From Aphelidium insulamus (Eukaryota; Aphelidiomycota; Aphelidea; Aphelidiaceae): 64,000 nucleotides of DNA. How positions within the stretch are numbered: position 1 is the first letter of the stretch; every line of letters begins with the position of its first letter. The stretch lies in contig JAZDSV010000024.1 of the NCBI GenBank assembly GCA_036784855.1, positions 166,990-230,989 on the forward strand, read 5' to 3'. Shown one piece after another: positions 1 to 11,500 of the stretch. The notes beneath the pieces are model-generated. The model did not search any database. It saw only the letters and a program-made list of their open reading frames with translations, and was not told the origin of the DNA. The position numbers and the translations under genes were made by a program.

Positions 1-1025
1 CGATATGTGGCGTTTTAGTGTCACCACTTTAAACTGGATGCTACTTGGTGGAACAATTGCACTGTCCAACAATGAAATTCCAAGTACGGCAACTCTACCC
101 GGTGGTCGGTATGGTCACAACCTTGTATTTGATGATGCCACGTCCACTATATACATGTTTGGCGGCTCTTTTACGGCACCGCGTGGAAGACTCTGTGAGT
201 GTACCGATACATTCACACCTTCAATTAATCTGCTAATTAAATGACTGCTATAGATTATCTGGACGACTTTTGGTCTTACAATGTCGTCACTCAGGCGTGG
301 CAACAGTTAAATGGTGGCGATTACTACTCGGAGCCGTGGCCAACATGCGGTGGAAATGTTCCGACATCCTTATCAACACATCCGGGCGGCATTGCTTATG
401 CGGGAATGTCAGCAATACACGGGAGCCGGTACATTGCACTATTTGGCGGCTTTGGCTGCACGGTGGCCGACAATGAAACGCTGTTCCTGAATGACTTGTG
501 GCTGTATGACAAGCAAGCAAACATGTGGACACTGACAAGCACCGGCCCGTCAGCTGGGCTATTCAACACCATGGGTTCCCCGTGCAATATTCGTATCCAC
601 CCGTCCGGCGCAGCATGGCGTTTATTGGACTGCCAGCTAGTTCATCAGTGCTGCTGTACGGCGGCATCTCCACCGCGGGATTCTGGAACGACCTGTGGCA
701 GATCAATTTTACCATTTCCACAGCCGCCACCACGACGGCTACTATGAATGATGTGCCAACCCTGAGGGTTAGTGTGGTGGCGTCTAATACGGTATTGTTG
801 ACGACAACAATGGTTCATGGAGCAACCGCAACTGCAGACACCCCGCTCTCCACCACATCATATTTCAACACAAACAGTGCGGGTGCCACCACCGCAGGCA
901 AACGCCACGGCAAAGCCAGCAACACTCAGGTGGCAGCGATAATTCTTGCCGTAGTAATTGCTGTGTGCCAGATAGTTGCGGGTGGAGTGTTTCTTGTCCA
1001 AGGCGTACAAAGCGGGATATTATGA
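1..1025 (+). CDS. Kelch-repeat type I membrane protein, 5' end outside window
   Basis: The reading frame is open at base 1 (Asp-Met-Trp-Arg-Phe), so the start, signal peptide and first blades lie upstream. Exons end at 194 and resume at 254 (59-nt GT-AG intron, phase 1), joining a blade end to the motif YYLDDFW. Kelch hallmarks are visible: GGRYGHN, YMFGGSF, YIALFGGFG, LYGGISTAGFWNDLW. A Ser/Thr-rich stalk and one hydrophobic helix (about 940-1000, VAAIILAVVIAV) follow, with a tail of about 10 residues. The C-terminus resembles the kelch genes near 35 and 44 kb. Oddity: around 586-591 the frame shifts (after GSPCN the homologous YPPVRRSMAFIGLP is in another frame). This is either a 1-2 nt indel, a sequence error, or a very short 32-nt intron (582-613) that would delete the conserved Arg-Arg. 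Role unknown; likely a cell-surface or endomembrane propeller protein. Confidence 0.8.
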
Positions 1026-1371
1026 TCAGAGACAACATATGCTGGCAGCAATATAGACATATGTAAGCTGGAAAATTGATGGACCCTTCATATTGGCTTT
1101 GATGGATGATCTGCGTCCGAAGTTACTGAACCTGGTAACTATGTGAAGACATAGGCGTTGCTGCAATGTGGCAACCAATATTGTTGTATTGTGGCAAGCA
1201 AGCATCAGAGACTGGACCTGTAAGACACTGGACCTGTAAGACAAAGCAACCAGAAGTCCGGCATTAATGCTGCATTGTGGCAAGCAAGATCAGAGTGGCA
1301 ATGTACTAATCTGTGTAGATAAAGAGATTGAGCTTCTCACAGTCAAAACACATCAATCCAATAATACTACA
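1026..1371. repeat. Intergenic stretch with small direct repeats
   Basis: This spacer holds a perfect 16-bp tandem duplication (1211-1242, unit actggacctgtaagac). It also holds two near-identical copies of a segment centred on attgtggcaagcaag...atcagag (about 1188-1210 and 1273-1295). No convincing gene is seen. The second copy lies about 80 bp upstream of the MAPEG start codon. Confidence 0.6.
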
Positions 1372-2382
1372 ATGGCTCCGACACCGCAGAAATCCACGCC
1401 GAAACAGCAGCGAGCGGCGCCGCAGTCTCCGCCACCGCCACCGCTCCCGACCAAGCCAGCCGCCGCGATGGACAGTGTCAAGCGAGCGGCAGCTACCGTC
1501 AAGAAGCCTCACGGCAACACGCTGGTGGGCGGCATCCCGTACATTATCGGCTTCAGCGTAATGTTCTCGCTGGCCGCCGTCTATGTGAGCGCCCTGCACC
1601 ACAACCGCTTCGTGTTTGGCACTCGTGTCAGGTGCGTGCGTGCGTGTGTGTGTGTGTGTGTGCATGTCTACTCACACAGTGCACCGGCTGACACAGTGAT
1701 ATAACAGCTTCCTGCCCGGCACCGACATTGTAGGTTGGTTTGGCCGGTACGGAGTGTCCAAGGAGCAGATTGCCCCGCTGTCCATTATCCTATTCTTGCT
1801 GTGGTCCGTGGCATGCAACGTGGTATCCACCGCGGCACTGGCATTCAAGCATGGCCATGACAACAGTGTATGTGCATTGTTGTATGTAGTCCATATGGTT
1901 GTACATGTGTCCTTGATATGGCATGCAGAATAACATTTCATGAATATGCTTATGCTTGTATATATTAATATATCTTAATGTAGGAACCACGGCTGCACCG
2001 TGAAGCACATTGTCGCCGTGGTGGACTGGTGCACAGGCTGGCCTCGCTGGTCAGCAACAACCAGGAAACACTGCCAGTGTTTGCGGCGGCTGTGCTGCTC
2101 TCTGCCGCCAACTTCTCGGACATCAACTCGGCGGCGTCGACACAAATGTCGACTGAAGTGCGCGCAAGTTTCTGCGTACTGTTCCTGCTGTTGCGCGTGG
2201 TGTACTCGGTGTGCTATGCGGCCGACATGTCGACACTGCGATCATTCACGTTTATGTGCGCGCTGCACTGCTGCCTCTTCCTCATGCTGAATGCCACGTT
2301 TGGCCGCACGTTTGACGCGTGGCACCGCGACCAGTTTGCAGTACTGACGCGTCACGTTGGCCACTTGCTGCGGTTCAAGTGA
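1372..2382 (+). CDS. MAPEG-family membrane protein
   Basis: Three exons (1372-1631, 1708-1867, 1984-2382) give 272 residues. The N-terminus is basic and proline-rich (about 50 residues), followed by hydrophobic helices (IPYIIGFSVMFSLAAVYV; LSIILFLLWSVACNVVSTAAL; two more C-terminal). Helix 2 carries the MAPEG signature region RLASLVSNNQETLPVFAAAVLL, i.e. R...N..E..PVF. The family (microsomal glutathione S-transferases, leukotriene C4 synthase, FLAP, bacterial homologues) forms trimeric membrane proteins that usually bind glutathione. Catalysis cannot be assigned here. The first intron begins with a GTGCGTGCGTGTGT run. The start ATG is the first in frame after an upstream stop. The protein is longer than typical MAPEG proteins (about 150 residues), mainly through the proline-rich leader. 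Confidence 0.78.
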
Positions 2383-2688
2383 TTCTATTTATTATGTGTG
2401 AGGCCAATGCCGCGCTCCATCAACGACTTAATATAAGTTATTCAATTTAATACTTGCTTTATGCCCTCTGCGCATGCACTTGGATACTGTAAATACGTTC
2501 TCTACATGTGCAGCCGGACACACAGCGGCGTGTGGACAGTGCGTGTGGTGGCTTAAACGCGGCGGTCGACGCATTGTCAGTTGGCGATCGGTCGACCGCA
2601 AATGCCGGCGTCGGTGGACAGACATATATATATACATATATATACATACGGGTATAGGGACACAGGCATCTTCTGCACATATTCTACC

Positions 2689-4785
2689 ATGAGCGGCGAT
2701 GGAAACAGCGTCCACGCCGTGGATGAAGCCGAGCGGCGGGCATTTGTGCGCCACATCAACCACGCACTGGCCGGCAGTGTCGCAGTGGCCACCAAGTTGC
2801 CACTGGACCCCGAGGACCCCGATGCCATATTCGATGCCATCAAGGACGGCGACTTGCTGTGGTATGTATTCCTATTTGAACTGTGTTGTACTCACAGATA
2901 TGCAAATAACTATACTCACAGCCACCTCATCAATGTCACGGTGCCCAACATCGTGGACACCCGGCAAATTATCCAGCCGAAACCGGCTGGACCACGCGCC
3001 ACATTTGCCCGCATGCACAACCACCGGCTGGCGCTGGATGCCGCCGCCACAATTGGCTGTCTGATTGTTAATATTAGCGGGGAGGATTTGGTGGCGGGGC
3101 GTCGGTACCTGGTACTGGGTGTGCTGTGGCAGATTGTGCGCTGTGCCCTGCTACGCCGTGTCAACTGCAACGACCATCCAGAGCTGGCAAGGCTCCTCGG
3201 CGCTGGAGAGGTGCATATTATACTCTGTTTTATATATATCAATATCAAAAACAAATCCTGTTAGGACTTGCCACCGGAAGCCATTTTGCTTCGCTGGTTC
3301 AACTGGCATCTGGAGCGAGTATCGGCCGGCACTGACACAGCTGGCCGAGTGAGGCCAGTACGCAATTTCGGCGCAGATCTGGCGGACGGGACAGCGTTTC
3401 TGCACCTGCTGCACTCCATTGACAGCTCGGTGTTGAGTGCTGAACAGTTGAAGCGCTCTCTGGACAAGCCGGTCACCGACAGACTGGCCACGGTTGTGTC
3501 GAGCGCCTGTGCCATTGACGGCCAGTGCGCCAACTACTTGACCGTGGAGGGCATAATGACATCGCGTGACAAACTCAATCTGTGCGCCGTGGCCACGCTG
3601 TTTGCGCGGGGATCCGGCATGGCTCCGCTGCACGAAGAGCTGGAGACTGCCAACAGCAAGTTGAAATCCGAGGTGGCCGTGCTGTCCGCGGCAAACACTG
3701 ATCTGGAGGCCGAGGTGCGACAGCTGCGTGAACGGGTGGCACAGCTGGAAGCCGAGAATTCCAGTTTGAAGAGCCAGCTGGACCGCGAACGTGATCAACT
3801 GGTGATTGTGTGCCACGAAAAGTCCACCACCGAACATAAACTGGTTTCGGAGGCCACAAATTGGAAGTCGCGCGCCGACAAGCTTCAGGGTGAGGTGGAG
3901 GATCTGCGCGTGCAGGTGCGTAAATTTTAATGAAATTATTTTCTTCCGCTGACTCGACAGTTGATGGCGCAAGAAGATGAACTGCGTGACAGCCAATGTG
4001 CTCTGTCTCTGGAGCGGCGCCAGGCTGAAACGTTTGGCATGTGCGCAGACACACTGACCGAAGAGCTGCAAGGGTTTCGATCGCGGCAAGAAAAGATGGA
4101 ATTCCTTATTGAGCACTTGAAGCTGGAGCGAACTCGCAGCGACAAGCACATTACCCTCCTCAGGTAGAGCCTTTGTCATAAAAGTGACTTACTTGGTCGA
4201 CAGTTAATCATGTATGGCAGAACACTGTTCAAGAGCTTTCCCACGACGGAGTCACTGTGCCGTGCAATATTTGTCGGTCCCGATGCCGAGCTGAGCGGCG
4301 GGAAGCTGACGCTAGACAGTGTGCTTGAAGGTTGCGCAAAGTCGGGCTATGTCACCAAGAAGGCTCGCGATTCCAACAACTGGCGCATGCGCTTCGTGGT
4401 TATTCGCGACAACTTTCTCTTCTACTTCAAGGGCGACTCGGACAGGCGCGCCGAACCGCGCGGCGTTGTCCGTCTGGATGATGCCGTCACCAAGTTTGCC
4501 GAGAACCCTACACCCAAGATTGATCTGCCGGGAATGTCGTTCCTCGGAATCACGCTGTCCGATCACGGCCACCAAAAGGACAACGGTGCCGGCAAGCAGG
4601 TCAAGTTCTACTTGGCCGGCACACTGGACCAGCTGGAGCTGTGGAAAGCTGTGATCAGCAAGGCGGAGGCGTGGTGGACTCGCAAGAGCTCGCTGCAAAC
4701 AATGAAGGATGAGATGCGCCGACGTGAAAGCCGCGCCTCGCAAAACAATCTCTTCACCACTCACACCACCAGTCTCGTTCGTTAA
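2689..4785 (+). CDS. Fimbrin/plastin-type actin-binding domain + coiled coil + PH domain
   Basis: Five exons (2689-2861, 2922-3210, 3265-3915, 3961-4163, 4221-4785) give 626 residues. Residues about 10-175 match the first CH domain of fimbrin (ERRAFVRHINHAL, INVTVPNIVDTRQI, GRRYLVLGVLWQIVR). Residues about 178-290 match the second (PPEAILLRWFNWHL, VRNFGADLADGTAFLHLL, DGQCANYLTVEGI). This CH1-CH2 pair normally binds F-actin. A heptad-rich coiled coil follows (about 300-440), then a PH domain (SGYVTKKARDSNNWRMRFVVI to LELWKAVI). Fimbrins carry EF-hands and four CH domains, so this half-fimbrin with a lipid-binding-type C-terminus is unusual. Likely role: tethering or crosslinking actin at membranes. 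The last intron uses the acceptor at 4220; the nearer AG at 4203 would give an immediate stop. Confidence 0.85.
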
Positions 4786-4843
4786 GCCGGTATCGTCTCT
4801 TTGTATTTCTTCTTTGCATCAAGTTTAGTTTTGCATCAAAATC

Positions 4844-4849
4844 AATAAA
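4844..4849 (+). promoter_or_regulatory. Polyadenylation signal AATAAA
   Basis: AATAAA lies 58 bp after the stop codon of the CH/PH gene. It is the only copy before the convergent minus-strand gene's own signal (TTTATT at 4956-4961 on the plus strand). Confidence 0.5.
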
Positions 4850-5011
4850 AGGTCTTTATGGAATTGTGGTGTGGCATTCCTGTTGCTCTAAGAGATGTCT
4901 CTTCGCCGAATGTCCCCCACATAAAGCATCAAAGACAAGATATCGAATATTCGAATTTATTACTCTTGCTGTGCAACAAATATGAGTACTGCAACCTCGT
5001 TGACGGTTGGT

Positions 5012-7987
5012 TCAACGTTCACTTGGCCACGCAACGCGGTTGCAGACCAACTCCAAACCCACCACGGCCACCGAGAACATATCGGCCTGGAATTCATTGC
5101 TCATGGTGTCGACAAACATCTTGTACTTTGCGCGCAGCAGGAACTCTGGCGCACTGTACGCTGGTGACACTGGCACCACGGCACCGTCCGAAACATCGTC
5201 CGTCAGCAGCAGACTGTCGGTGGCGGAGAAGGCGTGCGCCGCACCGAACCCACCCAGCACACAGAACGGCCCGCCGTACTGATCTAGATCAATGTAGATA
5301 TTGGCGGCACGAATGTCGCGGTGTGCAATCTTGGCGTCCACGTGCAGGAAACGCACGGCCATCGCAACGTCCGTCCAGAATCCCAGCTTCAGTGCTTTGC
5401 TGACGATACCATGCTGTCGGATCCACGTATCCAGCACTCCCTGCTGGTACTGTTTGGTGATCAGTGCCGGCGGTTCTGCTGTCCATCCAAGTAGTGTGGT
5501 GACATGCGGACTCTTCTTGTTGACTGCGCTCAAAAGGCGCAGCTCGTACTTCATCGTGGCTGTGGCGGCGCTGTTGTTAACGCCAGTTTGTTCCTTGTCC
5601 GCGGCGGGTTTGACATCCGTGGCAAACACCTTGACCTGAACGGCGCCACCATTAGGCTGCTGCGCCAGCGCACCCGTCAGACCCACGGCGCTGAATATCC
5701 GCACAGCAGCGTCGGCATGCAGTGTCTTGTTGCACTTGACATCAACGTTGAACTTGTACTCCAGCTCCATCGGCACATCGTATGAGACTTTCGTGGCACT
5801 GGCCGCTGTCATTTGTGACAGCCGGTTCGAGGCTCCGTGCGCTGCTGAAGATGCAGCTGGCGGCGCAGTGGACATGTTGGTCATGTTTGTCACTGACAGG
5901 CCGTACTCGTCGGCGTACGCGGGCGACCTTGCGTCTCCCGTGCGTAAGACAATCGCCTTGTCTTCACGGTTGTTGGCATCTTTCCACGCAGCGGTACTTT
6001 GCCGCTGTCTCGCCAGATAGATCATGGCAGCGCCCGCCACCAAAATGATCGATACACCCACCACTAGCAGGGTGACGATAACGGGGGATGATATGGACGA
6101 GTTGCTCGTTGTTGAGTCGGCCCCATTCACTGCCAGAGCCGTACCGTCCACATCAACAACTACAGTGGAACTGGCATCACTACTATCATCACTGGAGCTG
6201 ACAGCGGCCGTCGAGCTCTTGCTACTGCTAGAAGCCGCACTAGACGATGTAGGTAGTGCAGCAGTTGAAGTGTTGGCAGCAGCAGAGGTCTTGATGGATG
6301 AGGCAGACAAGGACTTGCTGGATGTTGATACCGATCGAGTCGCCGTAGCATTTCTTGTCGCGGAGCTAGTCTGATTTGTGGCCAGGGTGTTAATGATGGA
6401 AGTGGCTGTGGATGCTAGCGTGGGCGTGGTTATCACAAGTTCCGTGGGCGGTTTGTCAAAGTCCAGATCCAAGCGCCACAGGTCACTTAGATAATCAGTG
6501 TTGGTTGTGGCCTGTCCACCAAACACCAACAACGTGCGGTTATTACTGAGCGGCAGGCCATTATGGCTGCTGCGTCCAGGCGGATAGGCAGTAAGGTTGC
6601 CAACTCCGAGGGCGCTGTAGCTAGCTGGCTGTCCGGCACCACCGGCAATGAATGCCCATTGTTTCCACTCGGTTTCAAAAAGCCAAATTTCATTCAAACT
6701 GTACGTGACTGTATTCGGACCGAGGCCAAAACCGCGTCCACCATATAGAGCCAGATAGTTGTTGCCAGACAAGCACAGCAGGGTGGCAGATGCACGCGCA
6801 CCCGGAGTGTTGCTGAGTGAGAATGGGAGTCCAGATGTGCTGATAGACTGCCCGTTAGTGCCGGTACCGCCCGATATCCAAATCCACATTCTGTCGTTCA
6901 AGTTCAAACTCCAAAAGTCATTCAGGTACACCGTGTTGATCATGCCACCAAAGATGTAAATCTTTCCGTCCACTGGGTCCACGGTCATCGCATGTTGACT
7001 GCGACTGCCTGGCACGTTCTGGTTGCTGGCAGCAAATCTGGAATAGTAGAAACTTGGAGTGTCGTATCGGTCGATCGTGCCAGCCAACCACGTCCACGCC
7101 AAGCGAACCATACTAAATTGCCACAGGTCGTTCAGGTCGCCTGCATAAGCAAATGTAAGTATGCATAAATATGAATGTAATATTTACAATGGATGAGACA
7201 TAAAAAACATACGCACCGACACCAGCACTTCCCGCATCACCAAAGCCGCCCATGAGCACCAGTACATCGTCAAATGACGCGGCAATCATTTTACCGTTGC
7301 GACGTGGACTCGGATAAATAGTGGCGCTTTCAACACCCACTTGAGGCGTGTTTGACATACCGCCACCAAGCCACGCCCAGAGTCCAGAAGTTGTGTTGTA
7401 GCGCCACATGTAATTATTTCGACCTGGCATAAATTGTCAATATCATGCTCAGAATATACGTGTATACGCACCAGTTGTAAGACCGCCAAACATGTACATA
7501 TTGCCATCACGCGGACTAATGTGACACGTGTTGCGCGAAGTAGAGCCCGGGTACACCGAGCTGCTCTCCATGCCGCGAATCCACACGGTCCCATTCGCCT
7601 TGGCGCTCTCCATCACTTGTTTCCACATTCCGCTGGTGAGATTAAACTGCCACAAATCCTTCAAGAACGCCACTGCAGATAGTGAATGATGAGAGAGCTG
7701 TAGGAGTAACACTAGTGTCACGCACGATTGCCAGTCAGATCCAGCCCATTGCCGCCATACACGTAGATCTGGTAATCGGGTCCCGTGGCGGTGGCCGACA
7801 TACAAGAAAAGAATCGCGGGCTGGGATAGACAATATTGCTGGCGGACCACACGCCAATGACAGGCGGCTGTCCCAGCGTGTTGACTGTTTGTGAGCCACC
7901 AATCCAACTGGACGTTATGTTGTACCACTGGGCGGCCACATGCCCGCCATGTGCAAGCAGTAGCAGCAATGGCGCGAAGAGTACCAT
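5012..7987 (-). CDS. Kelch-ectodomain transmembrane receptor with tyrosine-kinase-like pseudokinase domain
   Basis: Four exons (7987-7736, 7672-7472, 7433-7217, 7140-5012) give 932 residues. A signal peptide (MVLFAPLLLLLAHGG) is followed by the family motif QWYNITSSWIGGS, a kelch propeller (IYVYGGNG, MYMFGGL, LVLMGGFG, IYIFGGM, YLALYGGRG, LLVFGGQ), a long Ser/Thr/Ala stalk and a membrane helix (about residue 574, IVTLLVVGVSIILVAGAAMIYL). The cytoplasmic part resembles a kinase: VQVKVF with the beta-3 Lys, an alpha-C Glu, and HRDIRAANI, the Src-like tyrosine-kinase catalytic loop. DFG is replaced by GGFG, so the Mg-binding Asp is missing; SAPEFLL is present. The domain stops shortly after subdomain IX, without the usual last helices. 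Inference: a ligand-sensing receptor pseudokinase. Alternative 3' end: a 38-nt intron (GTGAAC...GCAG) would replace the last residues with a short tail ending beside an AATAAA. Confidence 0.85.
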
Positions 7988-8537
7988 TATTGTCACACCG
8001 CCGGTCGACGCTAGTTGATACTGGCTGACTGGCTGCTAGTGCTTAACTCGTGTACGCGGTCAACTTTGGCGGCGAATCGCGAGCAAAGATTGGTGCTGTG
8101 TTGCCATGGTGACCGTTGCTGAAAGCTTTAACTGTACGTGGCACTTGGACAGTACTTAGAGTTTTAATTTTGCACTCCAGCTCCTGTGTCATGGTACCTT
8201 AACGATGCATTAAAAGTTGCAGAACGATTTTGCATCCGTACAGGTTTAACTAAATTGCTCAATGATGCACGTTCATGCTAGAGTGACAGTTCAAGGTACC
8301 GTGATTAGACTCTGACAAGTTCATCAATACTTGAACTGGGTTACGCAATCTCTGTTGGTACGGTGTATGTAGATGTCTGTCTAATTGGCCTATACAAGAC
8401 CAAATGTGAAGCATGTTTCCGTAGATTAAATTTTTCAATGTGGTTGCATTACTCTCACGAGACAGTCATTGAGGTTGTAATATTAGGTTCAAGGCACCAA
8501 TTATCAATTCCAGCGCTTCAGTCAACCATTCCAACAA
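7988..8537. promoter_or_regulatory. Divergent intergenic region between kelch receptor and GBF1
   Basis: Start codons of two divergent genes flank 550 bp with no coding signal, so it should contain both promoters. Visible structure: a 12-bp inverted repeat with 11 matches (tcatggtacctt, 8189-8200, and aaggtaccgtga, 8293-8304) and a small palindrome (agttcatcaatacttgaact, about 8320-8339). No TATA box or known operator is recognised. Confidence 0.4.
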
Positions 8538-11500
8538 ATGCCACCGACTTCGCCGTGCTGGGCGCTTGACGTGCTGCTGAGCGAGATCAGCGGCGTCACG
8601 TCGGTGATGCGCAGAAATGCACGGTGGCGAGACGCTCTGCTCCACTCGGCACAGCTGTACGAGCTGGAGCTGGAACGGGCAATGGCGGCGCCAGTCTCGG
8701 CCGCCACACTGACTGCCTCCGCCATCAATGCCGCATTCTCCGGCGGTGGCAACAAGGCCCCATATGGACATGCAGATCTGGGCAGAGAGGATGTTGCCGC
8801 GCAGTCCATCAGCGGTTTGCTAACGCTGGGATTTGTTCGGCTGCGACACACTATCGCCGCGTGCAAGTCCACACTGGCCACTATGACCAATGCCTCGACT
8901 CTACCACTGGACAGCATGGAAGTCTTGACACCGTTTCTGCAAGTTATTCTGTCTGCCGAAACTACGGGACCCATTACCGGGGCTGCGCTGGCCAGCATTG
9001 AGCGCTTGATTCAGTGTGGCATCATTGGTATGTGTATCTCCGGGGTATCAAGCTGTAGCTTCAGTTTTGCATGCGGTCCATATCATTGTATGTTTATGGG
9101 GGCCTTGTTTGACAGACGCATATAGACTTTGATGGCGCTGCCGGTCCGAATGCATGCCAGAGTATTGTGCATGCCGCAACGCATTGCAAGTTTGAAGCAA
9201 CTGATGCGGCGGCCGACGAGTGTGTACTGTTGCGCATTCTATCGGTTCTTAAATCTCTCTTTTCTACGCCCTCTGCTGTACGACTTCTATCTGATCAGGC
9301 CGTGTGTGAAATGGTGGAAACGGCCTCATCAATGTGCTTCCAAATGCGCTTATCTGGTACAATATTTATAGGTTTAATGCATAATATTAATCAGCGTAGA
9401 GCTGTTGCGTCGGCACGCCGAGCAGATCGTTGTGTACTTGATTCAGACCACCCTGGATGAGTAAGTGTTGTATTGACAGTGGAGCTTGACTCACTTCCCG
9501 TAGAGTTGACAGTGAAATAGCGGCATCCCGTCCGATTACTGGCCACCACAGCCAGGTGCAAGTCCGAATGGCGATACATGATCCACCTGCACCGGTGGCG
9601 CCAAAGGACGACAGGGACGGTTTTGTGGATGTGGCGACGAATTCGCCCGTCAGCGATATATACGCTCAGTCTGCCACCGCGACTGCCGCAACTGGTAGCC
9701 AGCTCTTTGGTGCTTCGTTGGCCAGTCTTAATCACCTTCGACCTGCCAATGATTCTGAACAACCGCAATTTGCGGCGGATGAATGGCGCCCTTTCGGCAA
9801 GGCAGCCGCACGCGAGATTATGCGCTTCCTTATCTCGCTGCTCAACCCGTACGATCCGCACAACACCGAGACCATGCGTATAGTGTCGCTACACATTTTT
9901 GTGTCGGTTATTGAATCTTCGTCCAACCTGCTCTCAAGCGACAAGAATTTGAAGAATTTGCTTGCCGAAACAGGTCTCAAACATTTGCTTCAGGTATGAA
10001 TATTTTTTTTTCAGTTTGTACAAGACTCCTTTATAAATTCTTGACTAGCTGCTTCGTGCGGCATATTCACAGCGAAATATGACCGTCATGTCGTTATCAC
10101 TGCGTGCCGCCACTTCATTCATGCTTCGATGCGGTCATTCGTTGCACTGCCACCGGGAATTCTATTTGACCTATCTGCTCCAACTTTTATCGCATCAGAC
10201 TCCCTCGCCTTCCCTGCTGATGCACTCGATGGACAATACGAATCGAACGGTGAATGAGGAGCGCCTCGTGCAGAAAATGTCCCACATATTAGTCTCACAT
10301 GGTTGCCATTGGTTTAGTGGGGATAATGGAGATGCAATATTTGCCAGCGGCGCACAGACAGTGGAACAACATCTTGAACCCATTTCACCGATAAAGTTGC
10401 TCCAGTACGATGACCATCAGCGCATGCTGCTCTCATTTGGCGCTGTTTCCGATCCGCTGCCGCTTGAGCTTCGTCAGCTCGTTATGGAATCATTGTCTAC
10501 ACTGGGGATGAACCCTGATTTCTTTGTCAGACTGTTCATGGACTACGACTGCAGTTTGGCTGATTCGGACCTGTTTGAAAACACTGTGATTGCATTGTGC
10601 CGCGCTGCAATGATGCCCACACTACTGCAAGAGTGTCAGATGAAGGACGACCGACATTCTCCAGTGTCGCATTCTGGATACGATGGAGATGCGGCGAGTG
10701 ATATGGCAAGTTTGTCCGGGATGCCGAGTGGAGAACAGTTGGGTTCATCGCCATTTCATGGATTCTCAAGCGCTGCGCTTGAAATGTTGGCGTCTCTACT
10801 GTCAGCCATGCTCGACCGTGTCATTACCCATGGCTTTGAGATTGTGCAGACGGTTGGCGACGCTCACGGCACTAGCAGCAGCATCAATAGCAGCACCACG
10901 GCGTTGGAAGAACTTTTAGCTCGCAAAAAGAAGAAGCGCATTTTCACTCGTGCATCGTCTCTATTCAACCAAGGCCTGTCCGCAGAGTGCTTCAACTACC
11001 TGGCGTCGCACGAAATTTTGCCGCCGTCTCCCAGTCCTGCCGATCTTGCCGGGTTTTTTCACCAGGCACCGTTACTAAACAAGAAACTGCTGGGAGAGTA
11101 TCTTTCGAAACCAAAACATTTTGACACATTGAAAGCTTATGTCGACAAATTCGCTTGGCATGGGGAGCTTCGGATCGATGAAGCCTTGCGCATCATGTTG
11201 GAGAATTTTCGCTTGCCGGGCGAGGCGCAGCAGATTCTCCGAGTGGTTGAGGCGTTCTCTGGCGGATTCTTTGAGCATGTAGTAAGGAAGCAATTGGAAC
11301 GCCAGGTGGACTCCGGCGACAAGTCCGAAGGCACCCTGCCGGCCAACACTGATGCCGTATTTGTGCTAGCATACTCGGCAATCATGCTCAATACAGACCA
11401 ACATAACCCGCAGGTACGACGACGCATGCAGCCGGAAGACTTTGTGAAGAATCTACGCGGAACTAACAATGGCGCAAACTTTTCTCGCGAATATCTCGAG

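Noticed and set aside
582-613. 32-nt GT-AG intron restoring frame in the first kelch gene
   Set aside because: Shorter than any other supported intron here (39 nt or more) and it would delete the conserved Arg-Arg of the blade; kept only as an alternative.
3151-4179. 342-codon minus-strand frame opposite the CH/coiled-coil exons
   Set aside because: Runs across introns of the plus-strand gene and shows only shadow composition.
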